From the NCBI RefSeq assembly GCF_900114735.1, contig NZ_FOUA01000009.1, positions 26,706-90,705 of the forward strand: a stretch of 64,000 nucleotides of DNA. Direction: 5' to 3'. A program made the position numbers and the translations under genes. Positions within the stretch are counted from its first letter, which is position 1. Every line of letters begins with the position of its first letter. The notes beneath the pieces are model-generated. The model searched no databases. It was not told where the DNA came from and saw only the letters and a program-made list of their open reading frames with translations. Below are positions 17,953 to 26,353 of this stretch, one piece after another. Source of the stretch: Halopseudomonas bauzanensis (GTDB taxonomy: Bacteria; Pseudomonadota; Gammaproteobacteria; Pseudomonadales; Pseudomonadaceae).

Positions 17953-19296
17953 ATGTCTGATCACAATAATCAGCGCCATGCTGGACTGACCCCCGAGCAG
18001 CTTGACGCCTACTGGTTGCCTTACACCGCAAACCGCCAGTTCAAAGCGGACCCACGCCTGATTGTCGGTGCCGAAGGCAGCTACTATGTCGACGCTGAAG
18101 GCCGCAGGATATTCGACGGTCTTTCCGGGCTCTGGTGCTGTGGTGCTGGGCATAACCGTCCGGAGATTGCCGAAGCGGTTGCCAAACAACTGCGTGAACT
18201 GGACTACGCTCCCGCTTTTCAGTTCGGCCACCCCAAGGCTTTTGAGCTAGCCGAGCGGATTACCCAATTGACGCCAAAAGGCCTAGACCATGTGTTTTAT
18301 ACCAACTCCGGTTCAGAGGCGGCGGATACCTCGCTGAAAATTGCCCGGGCCTACTGGCGCAAGAAAGGCAAGCCGACCAAGACCAAGCTGATCGGTCGGG
18401 CCAAGGGGTATCACGGCGTCAACTTCGGTGGCATCAGCCTGGGCGGCATCGGCGCTAACCGGGTGTTGTTCGGTCAGGGTATCGATGCGGATCATCTGCC
18501 GCATACCTTGCTCAAGGAGAATCTCTTCAGCCGTGGCATGCCCGAGCGCGGTGTCGAGCGTGCCGAGGATCTGCTGGAGCTGATTGCTCTGCATGATGCC
18601 TCCAATATCGCAGCCGTCATCGTTGAGCCGATGGCTGGGTCAGCGGGCGTACTGCCGCCGCCGGTGGGTTATCTGCAACGCCTGCGGGAAATCTGCGACC
18701 AGCATGAAATCCTGCTGATATTCGATGAGGTGATCACCGGCTTTGGACGAGTGGGGTCCAATACCGGCGCCGAAGAGTTCGGCGTCACCCCGGACATGAT
18801 GAACGTTGCCAAGCAGCTCACCAACGGCGCTGTGCCCATGGGCGCGGTGATTGTGCAGCGCGAGATCTATCAGACCTTCATGGAGCAGGGCGGGCCGGAA
18901 TACGCGATTGAGTTGCCGCATGGCTACACCTATTCCGGCCACCCGGTGGCCTGTGCCGCGGCGCTGGCCTCCCTGGATATCCTGCAGAATGACCGGCTGG
19001 TTGATCGGGTGCGGGAGATGAGCCCGATCTTTGAAAATGCCCTGCATGGTCTCAAAGGCACCCGCTACGTCACGGATATCCGTAATTACGGGATGGCTGG
19101 CGCGCTGCAGATAGAAAGCCACCCCGGCGAGCCCGCGCGGCGCACCTTCGAGATTGCCATGAAGTGCTGGAAAAAAGGCTTCTATGTACGCTACGGCGGC
19201 GACACCATCCAATTGGGCATGCCTTTCATCGTCGAGCGTGAAGAGATCGACAATGTCGTCAATGCCATTGGCGACGCCATCAACGAACTTGACTGA
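17953..19296 (+). CDS. Beta-alanine:pyruvate-type aminotransferase (class III, PLP)
   Basis: A 447-residue fold-type I aminotransferase of the omega-amino acid:pyruvate group. Visible marks are FDGLSGLWCCGAGHNRPEIAEAV near the N-terminus, the PLP-binding region FYTNSGSEAADTSLKIARAYW, DEVITGFGRVG with the cofactor aspartate, and the Schiff-base lysine in NVAKQLTNGAVPMGAV. It should convert beta-alanine (from uracil) or 3-aminoisobutyrate (from thymine) to the semialdehyde with pyruvate as acceptor. The start at 17953 is used because AGAGGG precedes it and the protein begins there as in homologues. An upstream in-frame ATG at 17869 is unlikely. The dehydrogenase for the product is 33 bases downstream. 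Confidence 0.92.
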   Translation: MSDHNNQRHAGLTPEQLDAYWLPYTANRQFKADPRLIVGAEGSYYVDAEGRRIFDGLSGLWCCGAGHNRPEIAEAVAKQLRELDYAPAFQFGHPKAFELAERITQLTPKGLDHVFYTNSGSEAADTSLKIARAYWRKKGKPTKTKLIGRAKGYHGVNFGGISLGGIGANRVLFGQGIDADHLPHTLLKENLFSRGMPERGVERAEDLLELIALHDASNIAAVIVEPMAGSAGVLPPPVGYLQRLREICDQHEILLIFDEVITGFGRVGSNTGAEEFGVTPDMMNVAKQLTNGAVPMGAVIVQREIYQTFMEQGGPEYAIELPHGYTYSGHPVACAAALASLDILQNDRLVDRVREMSPIFENALHGLKGTRYVTDIRNYGMAGALQIESHPGEPARRTFEIAMKCWKKGFYVRYGGDTIQLGMPFIVEREEIDNVVNAIGDAINELD

Positions 19297-19329
19297 TACC
19301 GCTAACAATACAGGCAGAGAGAACAGACG

Positions 19330-20820
19330 ATGAAGACGATCGGACACTTGATCAACGGCACCATCGATACGCAAGCCAGCCGCACCCAGGACATTTTCAA
19401 CCCGTCGACGGGTGAGGTGTCGAAACAGTTGGCGCTGGCGAGCAAACCCACCGTCGAAGCCGCTATTGCCGCTGCCCAGGCCGCTTATCCGGCCTGGCGC
19501 AACACCCCACCACTCAAGCGCGCCAAGATCATGTTCCGCTTCAAGGAACTGCTGGAGCGCAATGCCGATGAGATCTGCCGGCTGATCGGGGAGGAGCATG
19601 GCAAGATTGCCCATGACGCCATGGGCGAGCTGCAGCGGGGGATCGAGAATGTCGAGTACGCCTGCGGTGCGCCCGAGCTGCTGAAAGGGGAGTTCAGCAA
19701 GAATGCCGGTCCGGCAATTGATTCCTGGAGCGAATTTCAGCCATTGGGAGTGGTCGCGGGTATTACCCCGTTCAACTTCCCGGCCATGGTGCCGCTGTGG
19801 ATGTATCCCATGGCGATCGTCTGCGGTAACACTTTTGTGCTCAAGCCGTCCGAGCGTAACCCGTCATCGGTGCTGTTTATCGCCGAGCTGCTGCATGAAG
19901 CCGGTCTGCCGCCGGGCGTACTCAACGTGGTCAACGGTGACAAGGAGGCCGTGGATGTGCTGCTGAGCGATGCGCGCATCCAGGCGGTCAGTTTCGTTGG
20001 CTCGACGCCCATTGCCGAATATATCTACACCACGGCCAGCGCCAACGGTAAGCGCTGCCAGGCGTTGGGCGGGGCGAAGAACCACGCCATCATCATGCCG
20101 GATGCGGATATGGATAATGCCGTATCAGCCCTGGTTGGCGCTGCCTTTGGTTCATCCGGGGAGCGCTGCATGGCGCTGTCGGTGGCGGTGGCGGTAGGCG
20201 ATGAGGCGGCTGATGCGCTGATCAGCAAGATGTCCGAGCAGATGAAGAGCCTCAAGGTTGGTGCCTTCTCTGACAAGACCAATGACTTTGGCCCGCTCAT
20301 CACCCGGGCGCATCAGGAAAAGGTCGTCGGCTATATCAGCAGTGCCGAGCAGCAGGGCGCTACCCTGGTGGTCGATGGCCGCAAACCGACTGTGGCAGGT
20401 TACGACAAGGGTTTCTATGTCGGTGGAACCCTGATCGATAACGTGACCGCTGACATGACCTGCTACAAGGAAGAGATCTTTGGCCCGGTGCTGCTGGTCA
20501 TGCGTGTCAACAGCATGCAGGAAGCCATGCAACTGATCGACGATCATGAATACGGCAATGGCACCTGTATCTTCACCCGTGACGGGGAGGCCGCACGTTA
20601 TTTCAGCGACAACATCATGGTGGGGATGGTCGGCATCAACGTACCGCTGCCGGTGCCGGTGGCCTATCACAGCTTTGGTGGCTGGAAGCGCTCATTGTTT
20701 GGCGATCTGCATGCCTATGGCCCGGATGCGGTGCGCTTCTATACCAAACGCAAGACCGTGACCCAGCGCTGGCCGTCAGCCGGGGTGCGGGAAGGGGCGC
20801 AGTTCTCCTTTCCTTCCTGA
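19330..20820 (+). CDS. mmsA: CoA-acylating (methyl)malonate-semialdehyde dehydrogenase
   Basis: A 496-residue aldehyde dehydrogenase of the MmsA group. The family-typical segment GGAKNHAIIMPDAD is followed by the catalytic cysteine in SSGERCMALSVAV. It has the C-terminal motif GWKRSLFGDLHAYGPDAVRFYTKRKTVTQRWP. It converts malonate semialdehyde to acetyl-CoA, or methylmalonate semialdehyde to propionyl-CoA, with NAD+ and CoA. Together with the preceding aminotransferase it completes breakdown of the beta-amino acids made from uracil and thymine. A strong terminator follows. Confidence 0.95.
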   Translation: MKTIGHLINGTIDTQASRTQDIFNPSTGEVSKQLALASKPTVEAAIAAAQAAYPAWRNTPPLKRAKIMFRFKELLERNADEICRLIGEEHGKIAHDAMGELQRGIENVEYACGAPELLKGEFSKNAGPAIDSWSEFQPLGVVAGITPFNFPAMVPLWMYPMAIVCGNTFVLKPSERNPSSVLFIAELLHEAGLPPGVLNVVNGDKEAVDVLLSDARIQAVSFVGSTPIAEYIYTTASANGKRCQALGGAKNHAIIMPDADMDNAVSALVGAAFGSSGERCMALSVAVAVGDEAADALISKMSEQMKSLKVGAFSDKTNDFGPLITRAHQEKVVGYISSAEQQGATLVVDGRKPTVAGYDKGFYVGGTLIDNVTADMTCYKEEIFGPVLLVMRVNSMQEAMQLIDDHEYGNGTCIFTRDGEAARYFSDNIMVGMVGINVPLPVPVAYHSFGGWKRSLFGDLHAYGPDAVRFYTKRKTVTQRWPSAGVREGAQFSFPS

Positions 20821-20836
20821 ATAGAGGCAGCAGCAA

Positions 20837-20862
20837 AAAGCCGGATCCCGTGATCCGGCTTT
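20837..20862. terminator. Rho-independent terminator after mmsA
   Basis: A perfect 11-bp stem (AAAGCCGGATC with GATCCGGCTTT) and a CCGT loop, followed by TCTTGTT on the plus strand. It lies 17 bases after mmsA and 26 bases before the end of the convergent alanine racemase gene, so it may serve both. Confidence 0.9.
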
Positions 20863-20887
20863 CTTGTTGGCTCAGGGGCCGTACTGA

Positions 20888-21958
20888 CTAATTAAAATAA
20901 TGCCGCGGCACCCGGTTCAGGTTGCAAAACAATTGGTAAGGAATGGTGCCCGCCCAATGGGCGACCTCACTGGCCGCCAGCCCGTCGCCCCACAATTGCA
21001 CCGTACTGCCCAGGCCGCTCGCCGGCAGATCGGTGAGATCGACGGTCAGCATATCCATGGACACTCTGCCGATCAGCCCGGTGCGCTGATTGTCGACCAG
21101 CACGGGCGTGCCGGTCTTGGCATGTCGAGGGTACCCATCCGCATAGCCCATGGCGACCACCCCTACTCGAGTGGGGCGCTGGGTAATGAACTGCGCGCCA
21201 TAGCCGATCGGCTCACCGCGGGGCACATCATGCACGGCAATAATCTGTGAGTTCAGCTGCATCACCGGCTTCAGCCTTGCGGCATTGTTCTGGGCGTCGC
21301 TGAACGGGGAGGCGCCATACAGCATGATGCCAGGCCGTATCCAATCACCATGGGCCTGTGGCCAGGCGAGAACCCCCGGCGAGTTGCACAAACTTGAGAG
21401 GCCTTCCAGGGCGGCGGTGGTTTCATTGAAACACAGCAGTTGATGCTCCGTGGTCTCACAGTCTGGTTCGTCGGCTCGGGAGAAGTGCGTCATCTTCACC
21501 ACGCTGGCAACCTTGCCGCTGGTGTGTAAGGTCCGCCATATTTCCCCGTATTCATCCGGCTTGAAGCCTACCCGGTGCATACCCGTGTCCAGTTTCAGCC
21601 AGACATGCAGCGGGCGCTCGATAGCGGCCTCCGCCAGGTCACGCAATTGTCCATGATGGTGAATCACAACCCAGAAGTCATATTGCTGGATCAGTGCCAG
21701 CTCCGTGGCGTCAAACCATCCTTCCAGCAACAGAATCGGTTGTTGAATACCGGCATTGCGCAGCAGCAACGCTTCCTCTATACAGGCGACGGCAAAACCA
21801 TCGGCTGATGCCGACAAGGTTTGAGCGCACCGAATGGCGCCATGGCCGTACGCATTGGCCTTGATCACGGCCAACGCTCTGGTGCCAGAAAACTGCTTGG
21901 CCAACAGGTAATTATGGCGCAGGGCGCCAAGATCGATTATTGCGTGGGCTGGACGCAT
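20888..21958 (-). CDS. alr: Alanine racemase (PLP)
   Basis: A 356-residue fold-type III racemase interconverting L- and D-alanine. The PLP lysine is Lys33 in AVIKANAYGHG, and the conserved stretches WLKLDTGMHRVGF and VGVVAMGYADGYPRH are present. It follows a RidA gene by 40 bases, the order seen for dadX in Pseudomonas (dadA-ridA-dadX), but no dadA dehydrogenase is present here. Whether it is the catabolic (dadX) or biosynthetic (alr) type cannot be decided from the window. Confidence 0.93.
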   Translation of the reverse strand: MRPAHAIIDLGALRHNYLLAKQFSGTRALAVIKANAYGHGAIRCAQTLSASADGFAVACIEEALLLRNAGIQQPILLLEGWFDATELALIQQYDFWVVIHHHGQLRDLAEAAIERPLHVWLKLDTGMHRVGFKPDEYGEIWRTLHTSGKVASVVKMTHFSRADEPDCETTEHQLLCFNETTAALEGLSSLCNSPGVLAWPQAHGDWIRPGIMLYGASPFSDAQNNAARLKPVMQLNSQIIAVHDVPRGEPIGYGAQFITQRPTRVGVVAMGYADGYPRHAKTGTPVLVDNQRTGLIGRVSMDMLTVDLTDLPASGLGSTVQLWGDGLAASEVAHWAGTIPYQLFCNLNRVPRHYFN

Positions 21959-21998
21959 AAGTCTTCATTCCAGGATATCGGGGTAGGAAGGGCGCTGT

Positions 21999-22355
21999 TC
22001 AAAGGGCGGCGACCATGGCAATTTCCACCAGAACATCAGGTTGCACCCGCTCGGCCTCCAGGGCGGCGCGCACGGGGATCACCCCTTCGGGCAACCATTG
22101 CCCCCAGATCCGGTCCATCTGCTCAAGGTCAGCCTGGATGTCCTTCAGATAAATAGTGGCGGACAGTAGCCTGGTCTTGTCGCTGCCGGCCTCGGCCAGC
22201 ACTTGCTCGATCGCCGCCAAGGTATTGCCCGCCTGGATATCAAGATCATTTTCGGCTGGGATGGCATCGGCAAACCGACCGGCCAGATAAACAGCATTCT
22301 GATGTACCAGCACCTGGCTCATCAGCACCTTGGTATATAAAGGTTGGATATTCAT
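21999..22355 (-). CDS. RidA family protein
   Basis: A 118-residue small trimeric enzyme-type protein of the RidA/YjgF family, which hydrolyses reactive enamine/imine intermediates. The sequence has NAVYLAGRFADAIP, NTLAAIEQVLAEAG and the C-terminal VPVRAALEAERVQPDVLVEIAMVAAL-like end of the family. The start at 22355 is preferred over the longer 22412 reading because GGAGGAACTCGAT lies just upstream. RutC of the Rut pyrimidine route is also a RidA protein, but there is no rutA here. Its position before alanine racemase fits the dad-type arrangement better. Confidence 0.85.
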   Translation of the reverse strand: MNIQPLYTKVLMSQVLVHQNAVYLAGRFADAIPAENDLDIQAGNTLAAIEQVLAEAGSDKTRLLSATIYLKDIQADLEQMDRIWGQWLPEGVIPVRAALEAERVQPDVLVEIAMVAAL

Positions 22356-22583
22356 ATCGAGTTCCTCCCGGGCGCCAATGGCGCAGGGTTGTTCAAGATG
22401 GTTGCACAACAATATTCCCCCGGTAACGCTAAGCCCGCTCGCTAGTTGCCGGGGTGTTCAAGGTGTATAATCGCGCCCCTTAACGAACCGACGGCATAGG
22501 CTGCAATCGGGTCGCCAGCCCTGCCTAGCGCGAACACGAAGCGCTATCTGCCGCCTTTATGACCGCAACCAAGAGGTGATCCC

Positions 22584-23264
22584 TTGGACCGAACCATCAA
22601 CCATTTGACTGAAAGCAACCCTTCAAATGGCGACGCGGCCAAACCCCGCAAGCGTTCGAACGCTAGAAAGGCTCAGGAAGCTCGTATCCTGGATGCTGCC
22701 GAAACACTCTTTGCGCAATATGGCTATAACGGTGCTTCTATTGAAGCCATTGCCGAGCAAGCCGGTTTATCCAAGCAGAACATGCTTTATTATTTTCCTT
22801 CCAAGGAAAACCTGTATCAACACGTGCTGAAGAACGTACTCGATCTCTGGGTTGAGAAGATGACGTTGTTCGAGCAGACCGGTGATGATCCTGCCAGCAA
22901 GTTGCGTAGTTATATTCTTGGCAAACTGGAACTGTCACATTCCCGGCCCAATGGCTCCAAGATATTCGCCAATGAAATCATCAATGGCGCGCCTTATATC
23001 AAAGACTATTTGCTGAAAAAACTTTTGCCCAAACTCGACGCCGATATTGCCCTGGTCAACAAGTGGATCGCCGATGGTTTGATGGATGCTATCGATCCTT
23101 ACCATCTGTTCTTCTCCATCTGGGCAACGACCCAGACCTATGCCGACTTTTCCACCCAGATCGCCCTGGTGCTGCGCAAAGACAACCTGGACGCCAGCGA
23201 TTTTGCAGCGGCAGGCGACTTTCTCACCCACACCATCCTCAAAGGCACCGGGCTCAGCAACTAG
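22584..23264 (+). CDS. rutR: TetR family regulator, RutR-like
   Basis: A 226-residue TetR-type repressor. The helix-turn-helix is at about residues 33-80 (RILDAAETLFAQYGYNGASIEAIAEQAGLSKQNMLYYFPSKENLYQHVL), and the C-terminal domain resembles the YcdC/RutR ligand domain (HSRPNGSKIFANEIINGAPYIKDYL). E. coli RutR binds uracil and thymine and controls pyrimidine degradation. The start is TTG, six bases after AGAGGTGA; there is no in-frame ATG before the HTH. A homologue sits beside the pyrimidine genes in P. aeruginosa (PA0436, from memory). RutR-type palindromes lie before the two operons on either side. Confidence 0.88.
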   Translation: MDRTINHLTESNPSNGDAAKPRKRSNARKAQEARILDAAETLFAQYGYNGASIEAIAEQAGLSKQNMLYYFPSKENLYQHVLKNVLDLWVEKMTLFEQTGDDPASKLRSYILGKLELSHSRPNGSKIFANEIINGAPYIKDYLLKKLLPKLDADIALVNKWIADGLMDAIDPYHLFFSIWATTQTYADFSTQIALVLRKDNLDASDFAAAGDFLTHTILKGTGLSN

Positions 23265-23323
23265 CCCTGTTTCCCCCTGAAAGAGCGTGGTCAGGCGCTC
23301 CTTCAGGGCGGTGGCATCCGCTA

Positions 23324-24556
23324 TCAGCTGTTGGCGCGCTCGACGACGGCCTGGAACAGCACATTGCAACCGGCCGCCAGGTCTTCCGGCGTCGCATTCT
23401 CCGCCTCGTTATGGCTGATGCCATTTTCACAGGGCACGAAGACCATGGCGGTGGGCGCTACGCGGGAGATGTAGCAGGCGTCATGTCCGGCGCCGCTGAC
23501 GATATCCCGGTGGCTGTAGCCAAAATCCGTCGCAGCCTGGCGTACCAGCGCAACACAGTCGGTATCAAAGGGGACCGGCGGGGAGTACCAGATCTGTTCG
23601 AACGCCATTTCCAGGCCCAACTCCGTCGTGACTGAGTCGGCGGTTTCACGCAGGGCCTGATCCATCTTGGCCAGCACGTCGGCATCGGGGTGGCGGAAGT
23701 CCACGGTGAAGAACACCTGCCCCGGGATCACGTTGCGCGAGTTGGGAAAGACCTGCAGCAGGCCAACGGTGGCGCAGGCGTTAGGCTGGTGGGCGAGGCC
23801 GATTTTGTTGACCTGATCGATCAGCCTGGCAGCGCCAACCAGGGCATCACGCCGGCGACTCATCGGTGTGGGCCCGGCATGGGATTCCTGCCCGGTCAGG
23901 GTGATCTCGTACCAGCGCTGGCCCTGGGCATCAGTGACCACACCGATCTGCTTCTTCTCATCCTCGAGGATGGGCCCCTGTTCGATATGCGCTTCAAAGA
24001 ACGCCTTGAATGGCCGGCCGCCGACATCATCGGGGCCGTTGTAGCCGATGCGCTCCAGCTCCTGGCCCATGGTCTTGCCGTCAAGGTCAGCGCGACTCAA
24101 GCCATAATCCAGCTCGAACACCCCGGCAAACACGCCGGAGGCGACCATGGCGGGAGGGAAGCGCGAGCCTTCTTCGTTGGTCCATACCGAGGCCTCAATG
24201 GGTGCGCGGGTCTCCATGCCCTTGTCATTCAGGGTGCGAATCACTTCCAGGCCGGCGAGTACGCCATAGATGCCGTCGAACTTGCCGCCGGTAGGTTGGG
24301 TATCCAGGTGGCTGCCCATCACCACCGGCGGCAGGGAATCATCCAGCCCGGCGCGGTGGGCGAAAATATTGCCCATCTTGTCGATACGAATGGTGCAGCC
24401 CGCGTCTTTGCACCATTGCACAAACAGATCGCGAGCCTGCTTGTCCAGATCGGTCAAGGCCAGCCGACACACGCCGCCTTTTTCCGTCCCGCCAATCTCG
24501 CCCATGTCCATCAGGCTTTGCCACAGCCGTTGCTGGTTGATCATGGTTTTCTGCAT
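23324..24556 (-). CDS. Beta-ureidopropionase / N-carbamoyl-amino acid amidohydrolase (M20 family)
   Basis: A 410-residue zinc hydrolase that releases beta-alanine, CO2 and ammonia from N-carbamoyl-beta-alanine. Metal-binding motifs of the M20 carbamoylase group are present: MGSHLDTQPTGGKFDG, TNEEGSRF, EAHIEQGP, SGAGHDACYI and GISHNEAE. GAGG lies eight bases before the start. It is the last gene of the F420 operon, 87 bases after the F420-dependent oxidoreductase. This joins an F420 enzyme to the third step of pyrimidine breakdown. Specificity for beta-ureidopropionate over other N-carbamoyl amino acids is inferred from context. Confidence 0.92.
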   Translation of the reverse strand: MQKTMINQQRLWQSLMDMGEIGGTEKGGVCRLALTDLDKQARDLFVQWCKDAGCTIRIDKMGNIFAHRAGLDDSLPPVVMGSHLDTQPTGGKFDGIYGVLAGLEVIRTLNDKGMETRAPIEASVWTNEEGSRFPPAMVASGVFAGVFELDYGLSRADLDGKTMGQELERIGYNGPDDVGGRPFKAFFEAHIEQGPILEDEKKQIGVVTDAQGQRWYEITLTGQESHAGPTPMSRRRDALVGAARLIDQVNKIGLAHQPNACATVGLLQVFPNSRNVIPGQVFFTVDFRHPDADVLAKMDQALRETADSVTTELGLEMAFEQIWYSPPVPFDTDCVALVRQAATDFGYSHRDIVSGAGHDACYISRVAPTAMVFVPCENGISHNEAENATPEDLAAGCNVLFQAVVERANS

Positions 24557-24613
24557 TGTCTTTGCCTCATTCGGTCATTGTTGTTTTCACTGGCGCGGCC
24601 AGGCCCTTGTCAA

Positions 24614-24637
24614 ACCGGTGGTGGATACACCACCGGT
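24614..24637. other. Perfect stem-loop between the oxidoreductase and the amidohydrolase
   Basis: ACCGGTGGTG pairs perfectly with CACCACCGGT around a GATA loop. It lies between two genes of the same leftward operon and has no T-run, so it is more likely an RNA processing or stability element, or a mild attenuator, than a full terminator. Confidence 0.6.
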
Positions 24638-24643
24638 GTCAGC

Positions 24644-25648
24644 TCAGCCCTGGAATCGGGGAATAATGTGCGCGCCATATTGGGCGATGATGTTTTCCTC
24701 ATCGCCATTGTCCAGATAGATGTTGAACTGTGTGGCGCCGGCCGCCTTGAGCTCATTGAGCTTGCTGACATGCTGTTCGGCTTCACCCAGCACACAGAAG
24801 CTTTCAACGATGTCCGGGGTGATGAAGTCGAGGTAGGGGTTATCGCTCTGGCCATGCTTGGAGTAGTCATAGCCCTTACGTTTCTCGATATAGGCGGTCA
24901 GGCTGGCGGGTACGGTGCCGCTGTCGCTGCCATACTTTTCCACGATGTCGGCGACGTGGTTGCCGACCATGGCCGGGAACCACTTGGTGGCTTCGATGCA
25001 TTGATCCCGGCTTCCAAAATACGCTGGCGCAGCGACAATCACCTTGTAGTTGTCCATGTTCCGGCCCGCTTCCTTGCCGGCACTGATGCTCTGCTCAGCC
25101 AGCCACTTGACGATACTCGGCTCACCGATCTGCAGAATGACGCCGTCGCCCACTTCCCCTGCGGTTTTCAGTGCCATGGGGCCATAGGCACCGATATGGA
25201 CGGGCAGCTCATAGCCGTCGGACCAGGGAAATTTGACGGGCTCGGGGCATTCGCCATAAAGCACCTCTTCGCCACGGATCATGGCTTTTACCTTGGTGGT
25301 GAATTCGGCTACCCGTGCCAGCGAAGCGGGTTTCTTGCCCATCACGCGCACCGAGCTGTCACCACGGCCCAGGCCAATATCGAAGCGACCGCCGCTTTGC
25401 TTGGCCAGGCTGCCGAACAGGCTCGCAGCCAGGGACCAATCGCGGGCATTGGGGTTGGTGACGCAGGGGGCAAAGCGCATCTTGGTGGTGTGTTCCATGC
25501 ACATGGCGATGGCCGGATAACACTCGCGCCACAGAATGTGCGAGTCATAGAACCAGCAATACGCGAAGCCGGCTTCTTCGGCCTGTTTGACCAAGCTGCG
25601 GGCCCGTTCGGGGCTGACAAAACCTTTAAAGCAGATACCGAATTCCAT
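24644..25648 (-). CDS. Luciferase-like F420-dependent oxidoreductase, candidate uracil/thymine reductase
   Basis: A 334-residue (beta/alpha)8 protein of the luciferase-like superfamily, of the F420-dependent branch (MEFGICFKGFVSPERARSLVKQAEEAGFAYCWFYDSHI, RFDIGLGRGDSSVRVMG, and LPVHIGAYGPMALKTAGEVGDGVIL). It recalls the TIGR03842 group of predicted F420 enzymes. AGGAGA precedes the start. It lies directly after an NADPH:F420 reductase and a full set of F420 biosynthesis genes, and before beta-ureidopropionase. The rest of the pyrimidine pathway is nearby but dihydropyrimidine dehydrogenase is missing. I infer that it uses F420H2 to reduce uracil and thymine to dihydropyrimidines. The reaction is not proven by sequence. 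A RutA-like ring-opening role is a less likely alternative. Confidence 0.88.
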   Translation of the reverse strand: MEFGICFKGFVSPERARSLVKQAEEAGFAYCWFYDSHILWRECYPAIAMCMEHTTKMRFAPCVTNPNARDWSLAASLFGSLAKQSGGRFDIGLGRGDSSVRVMGKKPASLARVAEFTTKVKAMIRGEEVLYGECPEPVKFPWSDGYELPVHIGAYGPMALKTAGEVGDGVILQIGEPSIVKWLAEQSISAGKEAGRNMDNYKVIVAAPAYFGSRDQCIEATKWFPAMVGNHVADIVEKYGSDSGTVPASLTAYIEKRKGYDYSKHGQSDNPYLDFITPDIVESFCVLGEAEQHVSKLNELKAAGATQFNIYLDNGDEENIIAQYGAHIIPRFQG

Positions 25649-25684
25649 TGTTATTCTCCTGTGTCGGTAGGTACTTCTGATGCA

Positions 25685-26353
25685 TCAGGCGTCTGGCGCC
25701 CAGATACGGATTCCTGCGTGGGTGAAAGGGACTTTCTTGGAAATGTTCAGGCGGATCAGAATCGGCGTGATCGCCTCGATACAGCGGGCGCTGCTGGCGG
25801 GACCGCAGTCATAGGCGGTGACGTCCATTTTGTTGATCAGCTCAATAACCTTGTCCTTGGCCGGCATGGCGTTGCCGCAGACCAGCACATCGCAATTGAT
25901 GGCGTGGTCCAGATGGTTCAGGGTGGCGGCAGAGACGTTATGCAGCGCGCCGACAACGGGGATCGCCTCGCCCAGTAGTTGCTGGGCCGCTTCGGTCGCC
26001 GAGCCGGCCGCCGGCATGGCCACCGCACGCGGATTGCCCTCCGCCAGCGGGACGACGATATCGACCAGGATCTTGTCCTGCAGCAGCTCGCGGATGGAGG
26101 CTAGGGTGGCGTCATGGGCCGCGTAGGGAACAGCCAGAACCACCATTTCATCCGCCGCGCCCACGGCGTCGCGAATGTCCATGCCCCGGATCGAGGCGGC
26201 CGAGGGGGGCAGCAGCGCCTGTAGTTCCTCGGCTGTGGCGCTGGCCCGCTCGGCATCGCGGGAGCCGATCGCTACCGGGACACCGGCTCGCGCCCAGCGC
26301 AGAGCCAATCCCCGACCCTGCGGGCCGGTACCACCTAGAATTGCAATTGTCAT
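25685..26353 (-). CDS. npdG: NADPH-dependent F420 reductase (F420:NADP+ oxidoreductase)
   Basis: A 222-residue Rossmann-fold protein of the NpdG/FNO family, which exchanges hydride between NADP(H) and F420. It begins with the dinucleotide motif [22 protein letters not shown] and the NADP-selective SRD (GSRDAERA). Typical family segments include [14 protein letters not shown] and [13 protein letters not shown]. It overlaps the cofE stop by four bases (ATGA) and precedes the oxidoreductase by 36 bases. In this setting it most likely regenerates F420H2 from NADPH for that enzyme. Confidence 0.92.
   Translation of the reverse strand: MTIAILGGTGPQGRGLALRWARAGVPVAIGSRDAERASATAEELQALLPPSAASIRGMDIRDAVGAADEMVVLAVPYAAHDATLASIRELLQDKILVDIVVPLAEGNPRAVAMPAAGSATEAAQQLLGEAIPVVGALHNVSAATLNHLDHAINCDVLVCGNAMPAKDKVIELINKMDVTAYDCGPASSARCIEAITPILIRLNISKKVPFTHAGIRIWAPDA

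Noticed and set aside
24644..25648. RutA (uracil monooxygenase) as the identity of the luciferase-like protein
   Set aside because: RutA uses FMN and oxygen and works with rutB-rutF, none of which is present. The dihydropyrimidinase and amidohydrolase genes require a reduced pyrimidine, and the neighbours make F420.
23690..25978. A 762-codon open frame on the plus strand opposite the F420 oxidoreductase and amidohydrolase genes
   Set aside because: It is antisense to two clear enzyme genes, has no ribosome site and shows no family-like sequence. It is a GC-rich shadow frame.
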